64,000 nt of DNA from Mycolicibacterium septicum DSM 44393 (lineage in GTDB: Bacteria; Actinomycetota; Actinomycetes; Mycobacteriales; Mycobacteriaceae), in assembly GCF_000455325.1 (NCBI RefSeq), contig NZ_HG322951.1:3187015-3251014 (forward strand). The letters run 5' to 3'. A model generated the notes under the pieces. That model did not search any database. It had not been told where the DNA came from and worked only from the letters and a program-made list of their open reading frames with translations. Below are positions 1 to 11,611 of this stretch, in pieces (position 1 is the stretch's first letter; the number at the start of each line of letters is the position of its first letter). A program made the position numbers and the translations under genes.

Positions 1-1
1 G

Positions 2-193
2 GGTACGTGCGGGCGACGCGCACGCCGCGATCAGATCGCCGCGGCCCGCCGGGCGGTGCGTGCGATCGATGAGATCGCCTGCCACTCAAGCGTTGAGGCC
101 CTGCGCCGCACCAGCCCGGTGCAGCGGTTGTGGCGCGATGCCCACGTCGGTCTCGCGACGGTGGTCGGCGAGTCGAAGGCAGTGGCCCCGTAG
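2..193 (+). CDS. Acyl-CoA dehydrogenase family protein, C-terminal end (partial)
   Basis: Frame 2 is open from the window edge to TAG at 191-193 and gives about 63 residues. The end contains TSPVQRLWRDAHVGLAT, which resembles the last helices of acyl-CoA dehydrogenase-fold proteins of the DszC/HsaA type, where an S-P-x-x-R-x-x-RD element precedes the C-terminus. Only the tail is present, so the substrate and even the choice between a dehydrogenase and a flavin monooxygenase cannot be decided. It converges on an SDR gene and is closed by a strong hairpin 19 nt downstream. Confidence 0.6.
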   Translation, partial: GTCGRRARRDQIAAARRAVRAIDEIACHSSVEALRRTSPVQRLWRDAHVGLATVVGESKAVAP

Positions 194-211
194 CTCGACG
201 GCTCCACGAAA

Positions 212-253
212 AAAACGGTGGGCGGCGCTGAGGTCAGCGCCGCCCACCGTTTT
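212..253. terminator. Bidirectional hairpin terminator
   Basis: A perfect 20-bp inverted repeat (212-231 against 234-253) with a 2-nt formal loop. The GC-rich core GGTGGGCGGCGC is flanked by AAAA on the left and TTTT on the right, so it reads as an intrinsic terminator on both strands. It sits between the converging acyl-CoA dehydrogenase-like gene and the SDR gene. Confidence 0.85.
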
Positions 254-264
254 CGTTGCCTTGA

Positions 265-1061
265 TCAGGCGTGCGTTCCGCCGTCGATCCGGATCTCGGT
301 GCCGCTGATGAACGCACCGTCGTCGGATACCAGCATCGCGATGACGCCCGCGACCGCGGACGGGGCACCCATCCCGGCACCGCCGGAGGCCAGGTTGGTC
401 GGCATGATCGGCGACAACTTGGCGAACAACGACCAGTCGCTGTCGGCGGGAACGAGTCCCGGTGTGGCGTCGGTGATTCCGGACTTGATGCTGCCCGGCG
501 CCACGCTGACCGCCCGCAGACCCTGCTTGCCGTACTCCAGGGCGAGCGCATGGGTCATCGCCTGGATGCCACCCTTGCTGGCCGCATAGGCCGCCATGTA
601 CGGATGGGCGAACGCCGCCGACGTCGAACTGAAGTTCACGATCGCACTCTGCGGATTCTCCAGCAGTGCCGGCAGAGTCTCGCGGATCACCAGGAACGTC
701 CCCGTGAGATTGACGGTGATGATCTGGTTCCACGCCTGCAGGCTCATCTCGTGGGTGTGCACCGCGCGCAGCATGCCCGCGGCGTTCACCACCGCATCGA
801 GCCCGCCCAGCGTCTCGACCGCGCCACGCGCACCGTCGACCACCGACGCCTCATCGCCGATGTCCATCGTCAGCGCGGTGAGGCGGTCTGCGGTGCCGGC
901 CTCCTGTGCGCTCTGCCGGGTGGCTTCCAGGCCCTCGGCGGAGATGTCGGCGCCGACGACCGCGGCACCCTCATCGAGCAGTCGCAGTGCGGTGGCCTGT
1001 CCGATCCCGGATCCTGCGCCGGTCACCAGGATCCGGCGGCCCTCAAGTCGATTCATGACCA

Positions 1062-1062
<1 letters not shown>
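265..1062 (-). CDS. SDR-family NAD(P)-dependent oxidoreductase
   Basis: Classical short-chain dehydrogenase of about 265 residues. It has the N-terminal cofactor motif TGAGSGIG, NAAG, a catalytic serine in FSSTSAA, YAASK with the Tyr/Lys pair, and a C-terminal SGTEIRIDGGTHA. It presumably interconverts a hydroxyl and a ketone on a small lipophilic substrate. The ATG at 1062 overlaps the TGA of the upstream SDR by one base (TGATG), so the pair is translationally coupled. An alternative ATG three codons later (MNRL) is equally possible. Its substrate cannot be read from sequence. Confidence 0.85.
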
Positions 1063-3724
<2,662 letters not shown>

Positions 3725-3728
<4 letters not shown>

Positions 3729-4690
3729 CGATCACGGCCCAGCGCCGCTCGGATGTCGGCGCACACCTGCCGCCTGGCGGTGCCGGCCAGGGTCAGCGCC
3801 GACATCGTCATGAACCCGTGGATGGCGCCGGGGCAACTCCGGTGCACCACCGGAACACCCTGGGCCGCAAGCGCTTCGGCGTAACGTTCGCCTTCGGAGT
3901 GCAGCGGGTCGAAACCCGCGGTGATCACCACCGCGGCCGGCAGCCCCGACAGATCCGCCCTCAGCGGCGACGCATGGGGGTGGGTGCGGTCGCCCGCATC
4001 CGGCACGTACTGGTCCCAGTACCACGCCATGGCGGCGCGGGTGTTGTAGTACCCCGCCGCGAACCGGCGGTAGGACTCGGTGTCGAAATCCGCGGCGATC
4101 ACTGGATACAACAGTGCCTGGCACGCGATGTCCGGACCGCCGCGATCGCGGGCGAGGATCGCGGTGACGGCGGCGAGATTTCCGCCGGCGCTGTCTCCCG
4201 CGACGACGATCTGAGACGCGTCGGCGCCGAGTTCGCCGGCCGTACGAGCGACCCAGCACAATGCGGCGTACACGTCGTCTGCGGCGGCAGGCCAACGCGC
4301 TTCGGGTGCCAGCCGGTAGTCGACGGACACCACCACCGCACCGATGCCGTTGCACAGGTCCCGGCACAGATCGTCGTGGGTGTCGAGGTCGCAGAACACG
4401 AATCCACCGCCGTGCGCGAACAGCACCACGGGTGCCGGGGCACCGGAGGACGTTTCCGGCCAGTAGATCCGGACGGGAACATCGCCCTCGGTCCCCGGTA
4501 TCGCCCGCTCCTCGACCGCGCCGATCGGCTGCGGACGGTCCGGTGCCCGATACCGGGACCGCACGGCGGCCCTGGCCTCGGCGCCGCTCATCGTCTCGAC
4601 GGCAGGGAAACCGGTATTCAGTACGGGCAGCAGTTCTGCGATCTCCGGATCGACTTTCATCTCCGCCTGTTCGTCGAGTTGTCCGTGCAC
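3725..4690 (-). CDS. Alpha/beta hydrolase, hormone-sensitive-lipase family
   Basis: About 320 residues with the HSL oxyanion motif AHGGGFVF, the nucleophile elbow GDSAGGNLA, an Asp in AGFDPLHSEG and a C-terminal His in AIHGFM. It is a carboxylesterase or lipase of the mycobacterial Lip type. Two starts compete: GTG 4690 (AAAGGA 11 nt upstream) and ATG 4660 (a purine-rich AGGCGGAG lies too close). I chose the longer form. It converges on the Baeyer-Villiger gene with a four-base overlap in which both stops use one CTAG. Ester hydrolysis after Baeyer-Villiger oxidation is an inference from this pairing. Confidence 0.85.
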
Positions 4691-4994
4691 GGCAACGGGG
4701 GTCCTTTGGCTCACCGAACCACACCGGCGCCGCCTCTGGTCCGGGTGTTCCGCGCAGCGGGACTCACTGGATCCGGCTCTCGGCCAGCACGATTGAGGCT
4801 GGTCTTGTACCGCTGAGCGAGACTGCGAGCCCCCGTCGCGCTGCGAGTGCGGACCATCACATGGCCTGGCCAAGTGAGGCGGTCGACACACCGGAGACGG
4901 CGCTCGGCGAAATCCACAGTCGGGGAGTCGCATTCGACCGGGCAACCTGAGCCGCCACTGCGGCGTGCTCGACAACCTGATAGATGGAGAGGAA
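4691..4994. other. Intergenic stretch between divergent genes
   Basis: Gap of 304 nt between the hydrolase and the secreted phosphatase. I see no convincing gene, hairpin or canonical -35/-10 pair. It must hold promoters for both neighbours, but none stands out beyond a good ribosome binding site (GGAGAGGAA) just before the phosphatase. Confidence 0.5.
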
Positions 4995-6434
4995 ATGGAC
5001 CGACATAGCAAGTTCGACAACGGCGCCGTACCCGCTGTGCGTCGTCGTTCGAGAACGACATGGAGAGCCCTCGGCATCGTGCTGACCGCCTTCGGCTTCT
5101 TCGTGATTTCCGTGCTGCCCGCATGGGCCGCCGAGAACATGCGGGTCACCTTCGTGCGCCACGGTCAGTCCGCAGGCAACACATCGGGGAACATCGACAC
5201 CTCGACGCCGGGTCCGTCTCTCACCCCGCTGGGGCGAGAGCAGGCCCAGGCGGTGGCCGACAAGCTGGGGGACAACAACTATGACGCCATCTATGCGTCG
5301 CAGATGATCCGTACCCAGCAGACCGCAGAACCGATGTCGGCCTATCTGGGTCTGCCGATCCAGGTGCTGCCCGGCCTGCAGGAGATCGAGGCGGGTGACT
5401 ACGAGGGCACACCCGAGAGCGGTGCACTGGGTGGCTATCTCCAGTCTCCGATCGCCTGGGCGTTCGCTGGTCAGCTCGGCGCGCGCATCCCGGGCTCGAT
5501 CGACGGCAACGAGTTCGACGCGCGAGTCGACGGCGCGTTGAAGACCATGTACGACAAGGGCGACCGCAACGCGGTCGTGTTCTCGCACGGCGGCACCATC
5601 ATGTTCTGGACCATGATGAACGCCAAGAACCTCACCCTGGCGGAGAAGGGCATGCTGCTGAGCCAGCACGCACTGGGCAACACCGACTACGTCGTCATCG
5701 AGGGAAACCCCGAGGACGGCTGGACATTGGTGGACTGGAACGGCCAGCGGTTCAGCCCCGAGCCGACGTTCGCGCATGAGGTCGGGCTGCAGATGCGGAC
5801 ACTGACCCGCCAGCTCGAGGCCGCCATGAAGCAGGTGACGGACTCATTCGCCACCGGTGACGTGATCAAGGTTGCGACGGCGATCAACCGCAGCGTGGCC
5901 GATGCCTCCTTCTCGGTGGCCAAGTTCAACCGTGCGATCAATGCCGAGGTCATCAAGCGGGTCGGCAAGGCCATCGATCAGGTGCGCAATCCGGATTCCG
6001 ATCCGGTGCCGGAGCTCACCGACAAGGTGTCCGACACGGTCAAGAGCGTTGTCCCGGAAACGGGTTCGGCCACGGACATGCTGAAGCCACTGAACGCTGT
6101 GGTGACAGATCCGAAGGGCGCGCCGGAATCGGCCGGTTCCGGCCGCGACACCGTGACCCAGAAGGTCACCTCCTCGGTGCGGGGCAACGGTGCGACCGAC
6201 CTCACCGCCGGCAACATGGTCAGGCCCGGCAAGGCCTTCGCCGATGCCAAGCGCACCGGCGAACAGGTTCGTACCGCGCTGTCCGACACCGCCGATCAGC
6301 TCAGGTCGACGGTGAAGTCCTCGCTCGGCAGCATCACCGGTGCCGCCAAGAAGGTGTCCGAGAGTGTCGGCGCGCCAAGCGCTTCGCGTGACACCGCCGG
6401 TTCCGAGAAGGCTTCCGCCGATTCGGACAGCTGA
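4995..6434 (+). CDS. Secreted histidine phosphatase (phosphoglycerate mutase-like) with long tail
   Basis: A 479-residue protein. A basic n-region (RRRSRTTWR) and hydrophobic segment ending in AWA-AEN look like a signal peptide. The phosphatase domain follows, with VRHGQSAGN (phospho-accepting His), IYASQMIRTQQTAEP, a glutamate-rich LQEIEAGDYEG and the second His in VFSHGGTI. After about residue 250 comes a tail of roughly 220 residues rich in Lys, Ser, Thr, Asp and Val without a recognised fold. It is probably an extracytoplasmic phosphatase of unknown substrate. ATG 4995 is preceded by GGAGAGGAA. It converges on sigA with a hairpin between them. Confidence 0.8.
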   Translation: MDRHSKFDNGAVPAVRRRSRTTWRALGIVLTAFGFFVISVLPAWAAENMRVTFVRHGQSAGNTSGNIDTSTPGPSLTPLGREQAQAVADKLGDNNYDAIYASQMIRTQQTAEPMSAYLGLPIQVLPGLQEIEAGDYEGTPESGALGGYLQSPIAWAFAGQLGARIPGSIDGNEFDARVDGALKTMYDKGDRNAVVFSHGGTIMFWTMMNAKNLTLAEKGMLLSQHALGNTDYVVIEGNPEDGWTLVDWNGQRFSPEPTFAHEVGLQMRTLTRQLEAAMKQVTDSFATGDVIKVATAINRSVADASFSVAKFNRAINAEVIKRVGKAIDQVRNPDSDPVPELTDKVSDTVKSVVPETGSATDMLKPLNAVVTDPKGAPESAGSGRDTVTQKVTSSVRGNGATDLTAGNMVRPGKAFADAKRTGEQVRTALSDTADQLRSTVKSSLGSITGAAKKVSESVGAPSASRDTAGSEKASADSDS

Positions 6435-6480
6435 TGAACGCAGGCCGGCCGGTGTAGTTGTCCAGTCGCCCGCATAAGAA

Positions 6481-6513
6481 ATTGGCCCCCTCCGTCAGAC
6501 GGAGGGGGCCAAT
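6481..6513. terminator. Hairpin terminator between phosphatase and sigA
   Basis: A perfect 16-bp stem, ATTGGCCCCCTCCGTC (6481-6496) against 6498-6513, with a one-base formal loop. It lies between two converging stops and has A-rich (AAGAA) and T-containing flanks, so it can serve both genes. Confidence 0.8.
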
Positions 6514-6551
6514 CTCGTTATGGCACGTGGCGGCCCGGACCGGGCCGGGTG

Positions 6552-7994
6552 TTAGTCGAGGTAGTCGCGCAGAACCTGCGAGCGGCTGGGGTGCCGCAGC
6601 TTGCTCATGGTCTTGGACTCGATCTGGCGGATGCGCTCACGGGTGACGCCGTAGACCTGGCCGATCTCGTCGAGGGTGCGCGGCTGGCCGTCGGTCAGAC
6701 CGAAGCGCAGCCGGACCACGCCGGCCTCGCGCTCGGACAGCGTCTCCAGCACCGACTGCAGCTGATCCTGCAGCAGGGTGAAGGACACCGCGTCGACGGC
6801 GACCACGGCCTCGGAGTCCTCGATGAAGTCACCGAGCTGGCTGTCGCCCTCATCGCCGATGGTCTGGTCCAGCGAGATGGGCTCACGCGCGTACTGCTGG
6901 ATCTCCAGCACCTTCTCCGGCGTGATGTCCATTTCCTTGGCCAGCTCTTCGGGCGTGGGCTCGCGGCCCAGGTCCTGCAGCAGCTCACGCTGGATGCGGC
7001 CCAGCTTGTTGATCACCTCGACCATGTGCACCGGGATACGGATGGTGCGGGCCTGGTCGGCCATGGCGCGGGTGATGGCCTGGCGGATCCACCAGGTGGC
7101 GTACGTGGAGAACTTGTAGCCCTTGGTGTAGTCGAACTTCTCGACCGCGCGGATCAGGCCCAGGTTGCCTTCCTGGATCAGGTCCAGGAACGCCATGCCG
7201 CGGCCGGTGTAGCGCTTGGCCAGCGACACCACCAGACGCAGGTTGGCTTCCAGCAGATGGTTTTTCGCGCGATCGCCGTCGCGGCAGATCCACTGGTAGT
7301 CGCGTCGCACCTGGGTGGTGAGCCTCTCGCCCTTCTCGGCGAACTCGGCCATCTTCTGGGTGGCGAACAGCCCGGCCTCGATGCGCTTGGCGAGCTCGAC
7401 CTCTTCCTCGGCGTTGAGCAGGGCGACCTTGCCGATCTGCTTGAGGTAGGCGCGGACCGAGTCGGCCGAAGCCGTCAGCTCGGCGTCCTTGCGTGCCTGC
7501 CGCAGCGCCTCGGACTCTTCCTCGTCCCACACGAAGTCGCCGGAGGCCTTGTCCTTCTCGGACGGCTCGGGGTGTTCTTCGTCGGCCTTGGCCGGCTTCG
7601 CCGGCGCGGCGGCCTTGGCGTCCTTGCTCTCGCCTTTCTCGGCCTCGTCCTCGTCCTCGTCGTCGCCGGACTCTTCGACCTCGTCGTCGGTGTCGAGATC
7701 CTCATCGAGTTCGAGGTCGGCGTCGTCGACGTCGAGATCCTCACCCGGACCCGACTCGAGGTCTTCGGTGGTCTCCAGATCGTCGTTGACGTCCTCGGGC
7801 TTGCCCGCCGCGGCCTTCGTGGCCTTCTTGGCGGGGGCCTTCTTGGCGGGGGCGCGCTTGGTGGCGGTACCGCCCTCGGCCTTGGCCGCGGTGCTCTTGG
7901 CTGCCCGCTTGGCCGGGGCCTTCTTGGCGGGAGTCTTGGTAGCGGTGCGCTTCACCGGCTCGTCGGTCGCCGGGCTTGCCTTTGTCGCTGCCAC
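6552..7994 (-). CDS. sigA: Principal RNA polymerase sigma factor SigA
   Basis: A 480-residue primary sigma-70 factor. A low-complexity basic then acidic N-terminus (about residues 1-150) precedes region 1.2 ([20 protein letters not shown]), region 2 ([33 protein letters not shown]), region 3, and the region 4 helix-turn-helix [20 protein letters not shown]. It is nearly identical to the mycobacterial housekeeping factor (Rv2703), though the N-terminal tail is shorter than in M. tuberculosis. GTG 7994 is chosen because the protein then begins VAATKAS as in other mycobacteria and GAAAGGG precedes it. An upstream ATG in frame adds 17 unrelated residues. Confidence 0.98.
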   Translation of the reverse strand: MAATKASPATDEPVKRTATKTPAKKAPAKRAAKSTAAKAEGGTATKRAPAKKAPAKKATKAAAGKPEDVNDDLETTEDLESGPGEDLDVDDADLELDEDLDTDDEVEESGDDEDEDEAEKGESKDAKAAAPAKPAKADEEHPEPSEKDKASGDFVWDEEESEALRQARKDAELTASADSVRAYLKQIGKVALLNAEEEVELAKRIEAGLFATQKMAEFAEKGERLTTQVRRDYQWICRDGDRAKNHLLEANLRLVVSLAKRYTGRGMAFLDLIQEGNLGLIRAVEKFDYTKGYKFSTYATWWIRQAITRAMADQARTIRIPVHMVEVINKLGRIQRELLQDLGREPTPEELAKEMDITPEKVLEIQQYAREPISLDQTIGDEGDSQLGDFIEDSEAVVAVDAVSFTLLQDQLQSVLETLSEREAGVVRLRFGLTDGQPRTLDEIGQVYGVTRERIRQIESKTMSKLRHPSRSQVLRDYLD

Positions 7995-8125
7995 GTACAC
8001 CCTTTCGGTCTCGCGAAATTCTCGGTGGGCATGGGCATACTCCACCGAAAGCGTCTGCTATCGAATGTTGGCGTTCTTATCGGCTGGGATATTCACCGCT
8101 ATTCGGTAGGCGGCCGCCGAGGACC

Positions 8126-8131
8126 ATTGTA
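8126..8131 (-). promoter_or_regulatory. Candidate sigA -10 element
   Basis: On the minus strand the hexamer TACAAT fits the mycobacterial TANNNT -10 consensus. It lies about 130 nt before the sigA GTG. No TTGACA-like -35 stands 16-18 nt upstream, so this rests on the -10 alone. Confidence 0.35.
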
Positions 8132-8199
8132 ACGACAGTGTGGGTGTTCACCGTGCCGAGCGGCAAATTTCGCCACGTGGCCGACCGAAAGCGGCAAAG

Positions 8200-9021
8200 T
8201 TACCCGGCGGTAGGTTGCGTGCCGGCGGGCCCCGGGTCCTGACTGGCCATGGCCGCACCCACGATGCCTGCCGTGTTGAGCAACGCCGCCGGGACGATCG
8301 GGGTGCGGATCTTGAGCAGGGGAAGCCACTTGTCGGACTTACGGCTGATGCCGCCGCCCGCGATGAACAGGTCCGGCCAGATCGCGTTCTCGATCGTCAC
8401 CAGAACCTTGTTCACCTCTTCGCTCCACCGCGCGTAACTCCACTCCTTGCGTTCCTTGACCGAGGACGCGGCGCGGTGTTCGGCTTCCTTGCCCTCTACC
8501 TGCAGGTGGCCAAATTCGGTGTTGGGCAACAACACACCGTTGTGGATCACCGCGGAGCCGATGCCGGTGCCGAAGGTCAGCAGGACCACGACACCGCTGT
8601 TGGCCTTGCCCGCCCCGTAACGCTCCTCGGCCAGGCCCGCCGCGTCGGCGTCGTTGAGCACGCGCACCGGCTGCCCGCCGATCGCGGCGCTGATCACCTC
8701 GGCGGCGTTCACCCCGATCCAGCCCTTGTCGACATTGGCGGCGGTGCGCACGATGCCGTCGGTGACGACGCCCGGGTAGGTGACGCCCACGCTGCCGGTC
8801 CAGCCGAACTCGGCCACCACCGCAGCCACCGTTTTCGCCACCGAGTCGGGCGTCGACGGCTGCGGCGTGTCGAGCTTGAACCGCTCGCCGATGAGCTGCC
8901 CGGTGTCCAGGTCGACGATGCCGCCCTTGATCCCGCTGCCGCCGACGTCGACGCCGAATCCGCGGTGTTGCGCGTCGGCGGGGGAAACCGGATCTGCCGC
9001 GGATGCGTCGGGTGCGGTCAT
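8200..9021 (-). CDS. ppgK: Polyphosphate glucokinase
   Basis: A 273-residue ROK-type sugar kinase with the phosphate-binding motif GVDVGGSGIKGG, the catalytic Asp in LNDADAAG, and TFGTGIGSAVIHNG. It matches the actinobacterial polyphosphate/ATP glucokinase (Rv2702), which makes glucose-6-phosphate in the cytosol using polyphosphate or ATP. ATG 9021 has AAAGGAG upstream. It lies downstream of nothing on its strand and is divergent from suhB, the same order as in M. tuberculosis. Confidence 0.95.
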   Translation of the reverse strand: MTAPDASAADPVSPADAQHRGFGVDVGGSGIKGGIVDLDTGQLIGERFKLDTPQPSTPDSVAKTVAAVVAEFGWTGSVGVTYPGVVTDGIVRTAANVDKGWIGVNAAEVISAAIGGQPVRVLNDADAAGLAEERYGAGKANSGVVVLLTFGTGIGSAVIHNGVLLPNTEFGHLQVEGKEAEHRAASSVKERKEWSYARWSEEVNKVLVTIENAIWPDLFIAGGGISRKSDKWLPLLKIRTPIVPAALLNTAGIVGAAMASQDPGPAGTQPTAG

Positions 9022-9176
9022 GGGTGCTCCTTTGTGGGACAGGCGGTGAGGCTGTCGGACAGGATGAGGGACAAACCAAGGCGCGTCCCCACCCTAGTCG
9101 GTGAACATCGCACCCGCGGCTGGTCTGCCATCCACTGCGAAGCGACTTTTCGGTCGGAAGATGTTGCGATAGGGCC

Positions 9177-10010
9177 GTGACCGACAACAGTTTCGATGCT
9201 CCCGCCTTGCGAGCCGTGGCCGAGCAACTGGCCACCGAAGCCGCCGAGTTCGTCTCGCGCCGTCGCGCCGAGGTGTTCGGCGCCGGGGTACGTGACGATG
9301 GGCGGACTGTCAGATCCAAGAGCACCCCGACCGACCCCGTCACGATCGTCGACACCGAAACCGAACGGTGGCTGCGTGAGCGGCTGGCGGTGTTGCGGCC
9401 CGCAGAGGCCATCCTGGGGGAGGAGGAGGGCGGTCAGGATGACCGCCCGGGACTGAGCTGGGTGCTCGACCCGATCGACGGCACGGTCAACTTCGTCTAC
9501 GGGATCCCGGCCTACGCGGTGTCGGTGGCCGCGCAGTACGACGGACGGTCGGTGGCCGGGGCCGTGGCCAATGTCCCTGCCGGCGAGGTCTACTCGGCAG
9601 CCCTGGGTCATGGTGCCGAACTGGTGCGGGACGGGCTGCGCACGCAGCTGCGGTGCTCCGGCGTCGAGGATCTGTCCATGGCGCTGCTGGGGACCGGGTT
9701 CGCCTACGACCCACCCCAGCGGGCGCGGCAGGCCGCGGTGCTGGCCCAGGTGCTGCCCTCGGTGCGCGACGTGCGCCGCATCGGCTCGTGCGCGCTCGAT
9801 CTGTGCATGGTGGCAGCGGGCCGGCTGGACGCCTACTACGAAGACGGTGTGCAGGTCTGGGACTGGGCCGCCGCGGCGCTGATCGCCGCCGAGGCCGGGG
9901 CGACAGTGTGGCTGCCGACCGTTCCCGGTGCCGAGTACGCGGCGGCGTCGGCGCCGGGCATCGCCGACGCCCTGCACGACGCGCTAGCAGGTGCCGGTAT
10001 GGATCTTTGA
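9177..10010 (+). CDS. suhB: Inositol monophosphatase family protein SuhB
   Basis: A 277-residue Mg-dependent phosphatase. It carries the IMPase signatures EEEGG, DPIDGT (about residues 98-103) and VWDWAAAALIAAEAG near the C-terminus, which supply the metal ligands. It should dephosphorylate inositol monophosphate or related sugar phosphates; mycobacteria need inositol for phosphatidylinositol and mycothiol. It is the Rv2701c counterpart. GTG 9177 is the start, with no good ribosome binding site. Its last 27 nt overlap the end of cei on the other strand. Confidence 0.93.
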   Translation: MTDNSFDAPALRAVAEQLATEAAEFVSRRRAEVFGAGVRDDGRTVRSKSTPTDPVTIVDTETERWLRERLAVLRPAEAILGEEEGGQDDRPGLSWVLDPIDGTVNFVYGIPAYAVSVAAQYDGRSVAGAVANVPAGEVYSAALGHGAELVRDGLRTQLRCSGVEDLSMALLGTGFAYDPPQRARQAAVLAQVLPSVRDVRRIGSCALDLCMVAAGRLDAYYEDGVQVWDWAAAALIAAEAGATVWLPTVPGAEYAAASAPGIADALHDALAGAGMDL

Positions 10011-10631
10011 CAGCAGTGCGGAATCCGACGGTGCGGTGGCGTCGGGCCGCAGGCTGGCCAGCACGGCCTTGATGTCGTCGTTGCTGGTGAGTTCGCTGAA
10101 CTCGGTGCCGAGCGCCAGATCGACTGTGGCGTCTGGCCTTTCGTCCTGGAACAGCTCGGTGCAGGGGGCCACCAGCCACACCGCCGCGGCCGCTGTGCGG
10201 CCGGACGGGCCGAATCGGATCTGGCCCTGGCATTCCAGCCGCGTGCTGGCGTAGATCGGGTCGTTGGCCGCCTCGGGCTGGGCGAAGCCGAGATCGCGCA
10301 GGGCCCCGGCCACCTCGCCGGCCTGGCCGCCCTGGCCGCTGGCGTTGAGCACCCGGATCCTGGTCTCGGCCAGCGGTGCCGGCGTGACTTCGGTCATCGC
10401 CGAACTGGCCACCTGCTCGCCCAGCTTGGGGGCGGCCGGATCGGTGGCCGGCGGGTTGTTGCAGACCGTGGCCTCGTGCACATCGGCGGGCTGATTGAGC
10501 GCGATGATCCAGACGATCATCGTCACCACAGCGAGTGCGACGAAGAGCACAATGCCCGGTACGAAACTGCGCCGACGGAAGGGCCGACCGTGACGGTCGA
10601 AGGCGGTGCCATCGGTGATTTGCGCGACCAC
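9984..10631 (-). CDS. cei: Envelope integrity protein Cei
   Basis: A 215-residue membrane-anchored protein. A short basic N-terminus (GRPFRRRS) is followed by one transmembrane helix (about residues 24-45), then an extracytoplasmic LytR_C-like domain with the RIRVLNASGQGGQAGEVAGAL motif. It is the counterpart of Rv2700, required for cell-envelope integrity and virulence in M. tuberculosis. Four cysteines (residues near 57, 154, 178 and the C-terminus) could form disulfides outside the membrane. GTG 10631 lies 6 nt after a TAGAGT -10, so the mRNA is likely leaderless. The 3-prime end overlaps suhB. Confidence 0.9.
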   Translation of the reverse strand: MVAQITDGTAFDRHGRPFRRRSFVPGIVLFVALAVVTMIVWIIALNQPADVHEATVCNNPPATDPAAPKLGEQVASSAMTEVTPAPLAETRIRVLNASGQGGQAGEVAGALRDLGFAQPEAANDPIYASTRLECQGQIRFGPSGRTAAAAVWLVAPCTELFQDERPDATVDLALGTEFSELTSNDDIKAVLASLRPDATAPSDSALLSKIHTGTC

Positions 10632-10637
10632 ACCTGC

Positions 10638-10643
10638 ACTCTA
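10638..10643 (-). promoter_or_regulatory. cei -10 element (leaderless geometry)
   Basis: Minus-strand TAGAGT followed by 6 nt (GCAGGT) and then the GTG start of cei. Transcription 7 nt past the -10 would begin at the G of GTG. The CRP palindrome at 10684-10703 is then centred about 62 bp upstream. Confidence 0.5.
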
Positions 10644-10683
10644 AGGGCAATGGTGTTCGCTGACGCAGTAGAGCTCAGACGGT

Positions 10684-10703
10684 AGTGTGATGTAAATCAC
10701 ACT
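10684..10703. promoter_or_regulatory. CRP (cAMP receptor protein) binding site
   Basis: AGTGTGATGTAAATCACACT contains an exact TGTGA-N6-TCACA (10686-10701) and extends to 8-bp perfect arms. This is the consensus for mycobacterial CRP (Rv3676) and Cmr-type regulators. It lies between divergent cei and the DUF4193 gene. Its centre is about 62 bp from the predicted cei start, the class I activation position, and about 103 bp from the DUF4193 start codon. Confidence 0.75.
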
Positions 10704-10796
10704 GAAACGTGTGGCAATACGGGCACGAATCATTTGGGGAATGCGTTCGACGCTGGTACAAAGCTCTGCTGCAAGGTAAGGGAGGGGACACAGACG

Positions 10797-11099
10797 ATGG
10801 CTACCGACTACGACGCTCCACGGCGTTCCGAAGCAGACGAGGTTTCTGAGGATTCGCTGGAGGAACTCAAGGCGCGTCGCAACGAGGCGCAGTCCGCGGT
10901 GGTGGATGTCGACGAATCAGAAACAGCGGAGTCGTTCGAGCTGCCGGGCGCAGACCTGTCCGGCGAGGAATTGTCGGTACGGGTGGTTCCGAAGCAGGCC
11001 GACGAGTTCACGTGCTCCAGCTGTTTTCTGGTGCATCACCGCAGCCGGCTGGCAAGCGAGAAGAACGGCGTGATGATCTGCACGGACTGCGCCGCCTGA
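10797..11099 (+). CDS. DUF4193 family zinc-ribbon-like protein
   Basis: A 100-residue acidic protein that begins MATDYDAPRRSEADEVSEDS and ends in two Cys pairs, CSSC and CTDC, with an intervening HH, a likely zinc ribbon. It is the actinobacterial DUF4193 family (Rv2699c). The function is unknown. ATG 10797 follows GGGAGGGGACACAGACG; the frame is open further upstream but lacks family similarity there. The CRP palindrome upstream could also govern it. Confidence 0.9.
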   Translation: MATDYDAPRRSEADEVSEDSLEELKARRNEAQSAVVDVDESETAESFELPGADLSGEELSVRVVPKQADEFTCSSCFLVHHRSRLASEKNGVMICTDCAA

Positions 11100-11106
11100 C
11101 GGCGGC

Positions 11107-11586
11107 TCAGCCGCGGAGTGCACCCAGGACGCGATCCGGATGGCGGGAACTGACGAGCCAGTACGGGGTGGGATCATCCGGATCGTCGAGCACCACCAGC
11201 ACCATCGGGCCCACCCAGGCCCGGTGGACGACGTAGGCGGCGGGATCGAGTTGGCGACCCAGCGCGGCGGACTTGGCGGACCGCGGCACCTCCGCGGTCC
11301 GGGAGATGACGCTCGTCGGCAGGTGTGCGTCACCGACCCACAACTCGGTGTCGCCACCGCTGTGGCGCACGACCTTCAATTCGGTCTTGCTGAACCACAT
11401 CAGCACAGCCCCCGCCACGCCGAAGAGCAGCACGTACGGCAACCACGCCGGAATGGCCGGGGCGGCCAGGCCGATCTCGAATGCGATTACCCCTGCCAGC
11501 ACCGCAGCCGGCAGCGACCACCACCATGGCACCCACAAACGTTCGCGGTAGTGAACGCTTTGGGTGGTTGCGCGCGTGTCTGACAC
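11107..11586 (-). CDS. DUF3093 membrane protein
   Basis: About 159 residues. Two hydrophobic helices near the N-terminus ([24 protein letters not shown] and [17 protein letters not shown]) are followed by a soluble domain with a PH-like beta pattern. It is the DUF3093 family (Rv2698); function unknown. GTG 11586 is chosen because TACTCT lies 7 nt before it and the protein then starts [10 protein letters not shown] as expected. An in-frame GTG at 11619 would overlap dut and is less likely. Confidence 0.82.
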   Translation of the reverse strand: MSDTRATTQSVHYRERLWVPWWWSLPAAVLAGVIAFEIGLAAPAIPAWLPYVLLFGVAGAVLMWFSKTELKVVRHSGGDTELWVGDAHLPTSVISRTAEVPRSAKSAALGRQLDPAAYVVHRAWVGPMVLVVLDDPDDPTPYWLVSSRHPDRVLGALRG

Positions 11587-11593
11587 GGGGCTC

Positions 11594-11603
11594 AGAGTAA
11601 TCT
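11594..11603. promoter_or_regulatory. Overlapping divergent -10 elements for DUF3093 and dut
   Basis: AGAGTAATCT contains TAATCT on the plus strand (11598-11603), 8 nt before the dut GTG. It also contains TACTCT on the minus strand (complement of 11594-11599), 7 nt before the DUF3093 GTG. The two hexamers share two base pairs, so polymerase can probably serve only one direction at a time. Both mRNAs would be leaderless. Confidence 0.55.
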
Positions 11604-11611
11604 GTGACGTC

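Noticed and set aside
6549..8132. Plus-strand frame of 527 codons opposite sigA
   Set aside because: Its Leu/Gly/Val-rich translation is the complement of SigA helices; sigA is certain.
11091..11106. GCCGCC-TGAC-GGCGGC hairpin at the end of the DUF4193 gene as terminator
   Set aside because: Only six base pairs, partly coding and without a T-run; too weak in this GC-rich background.
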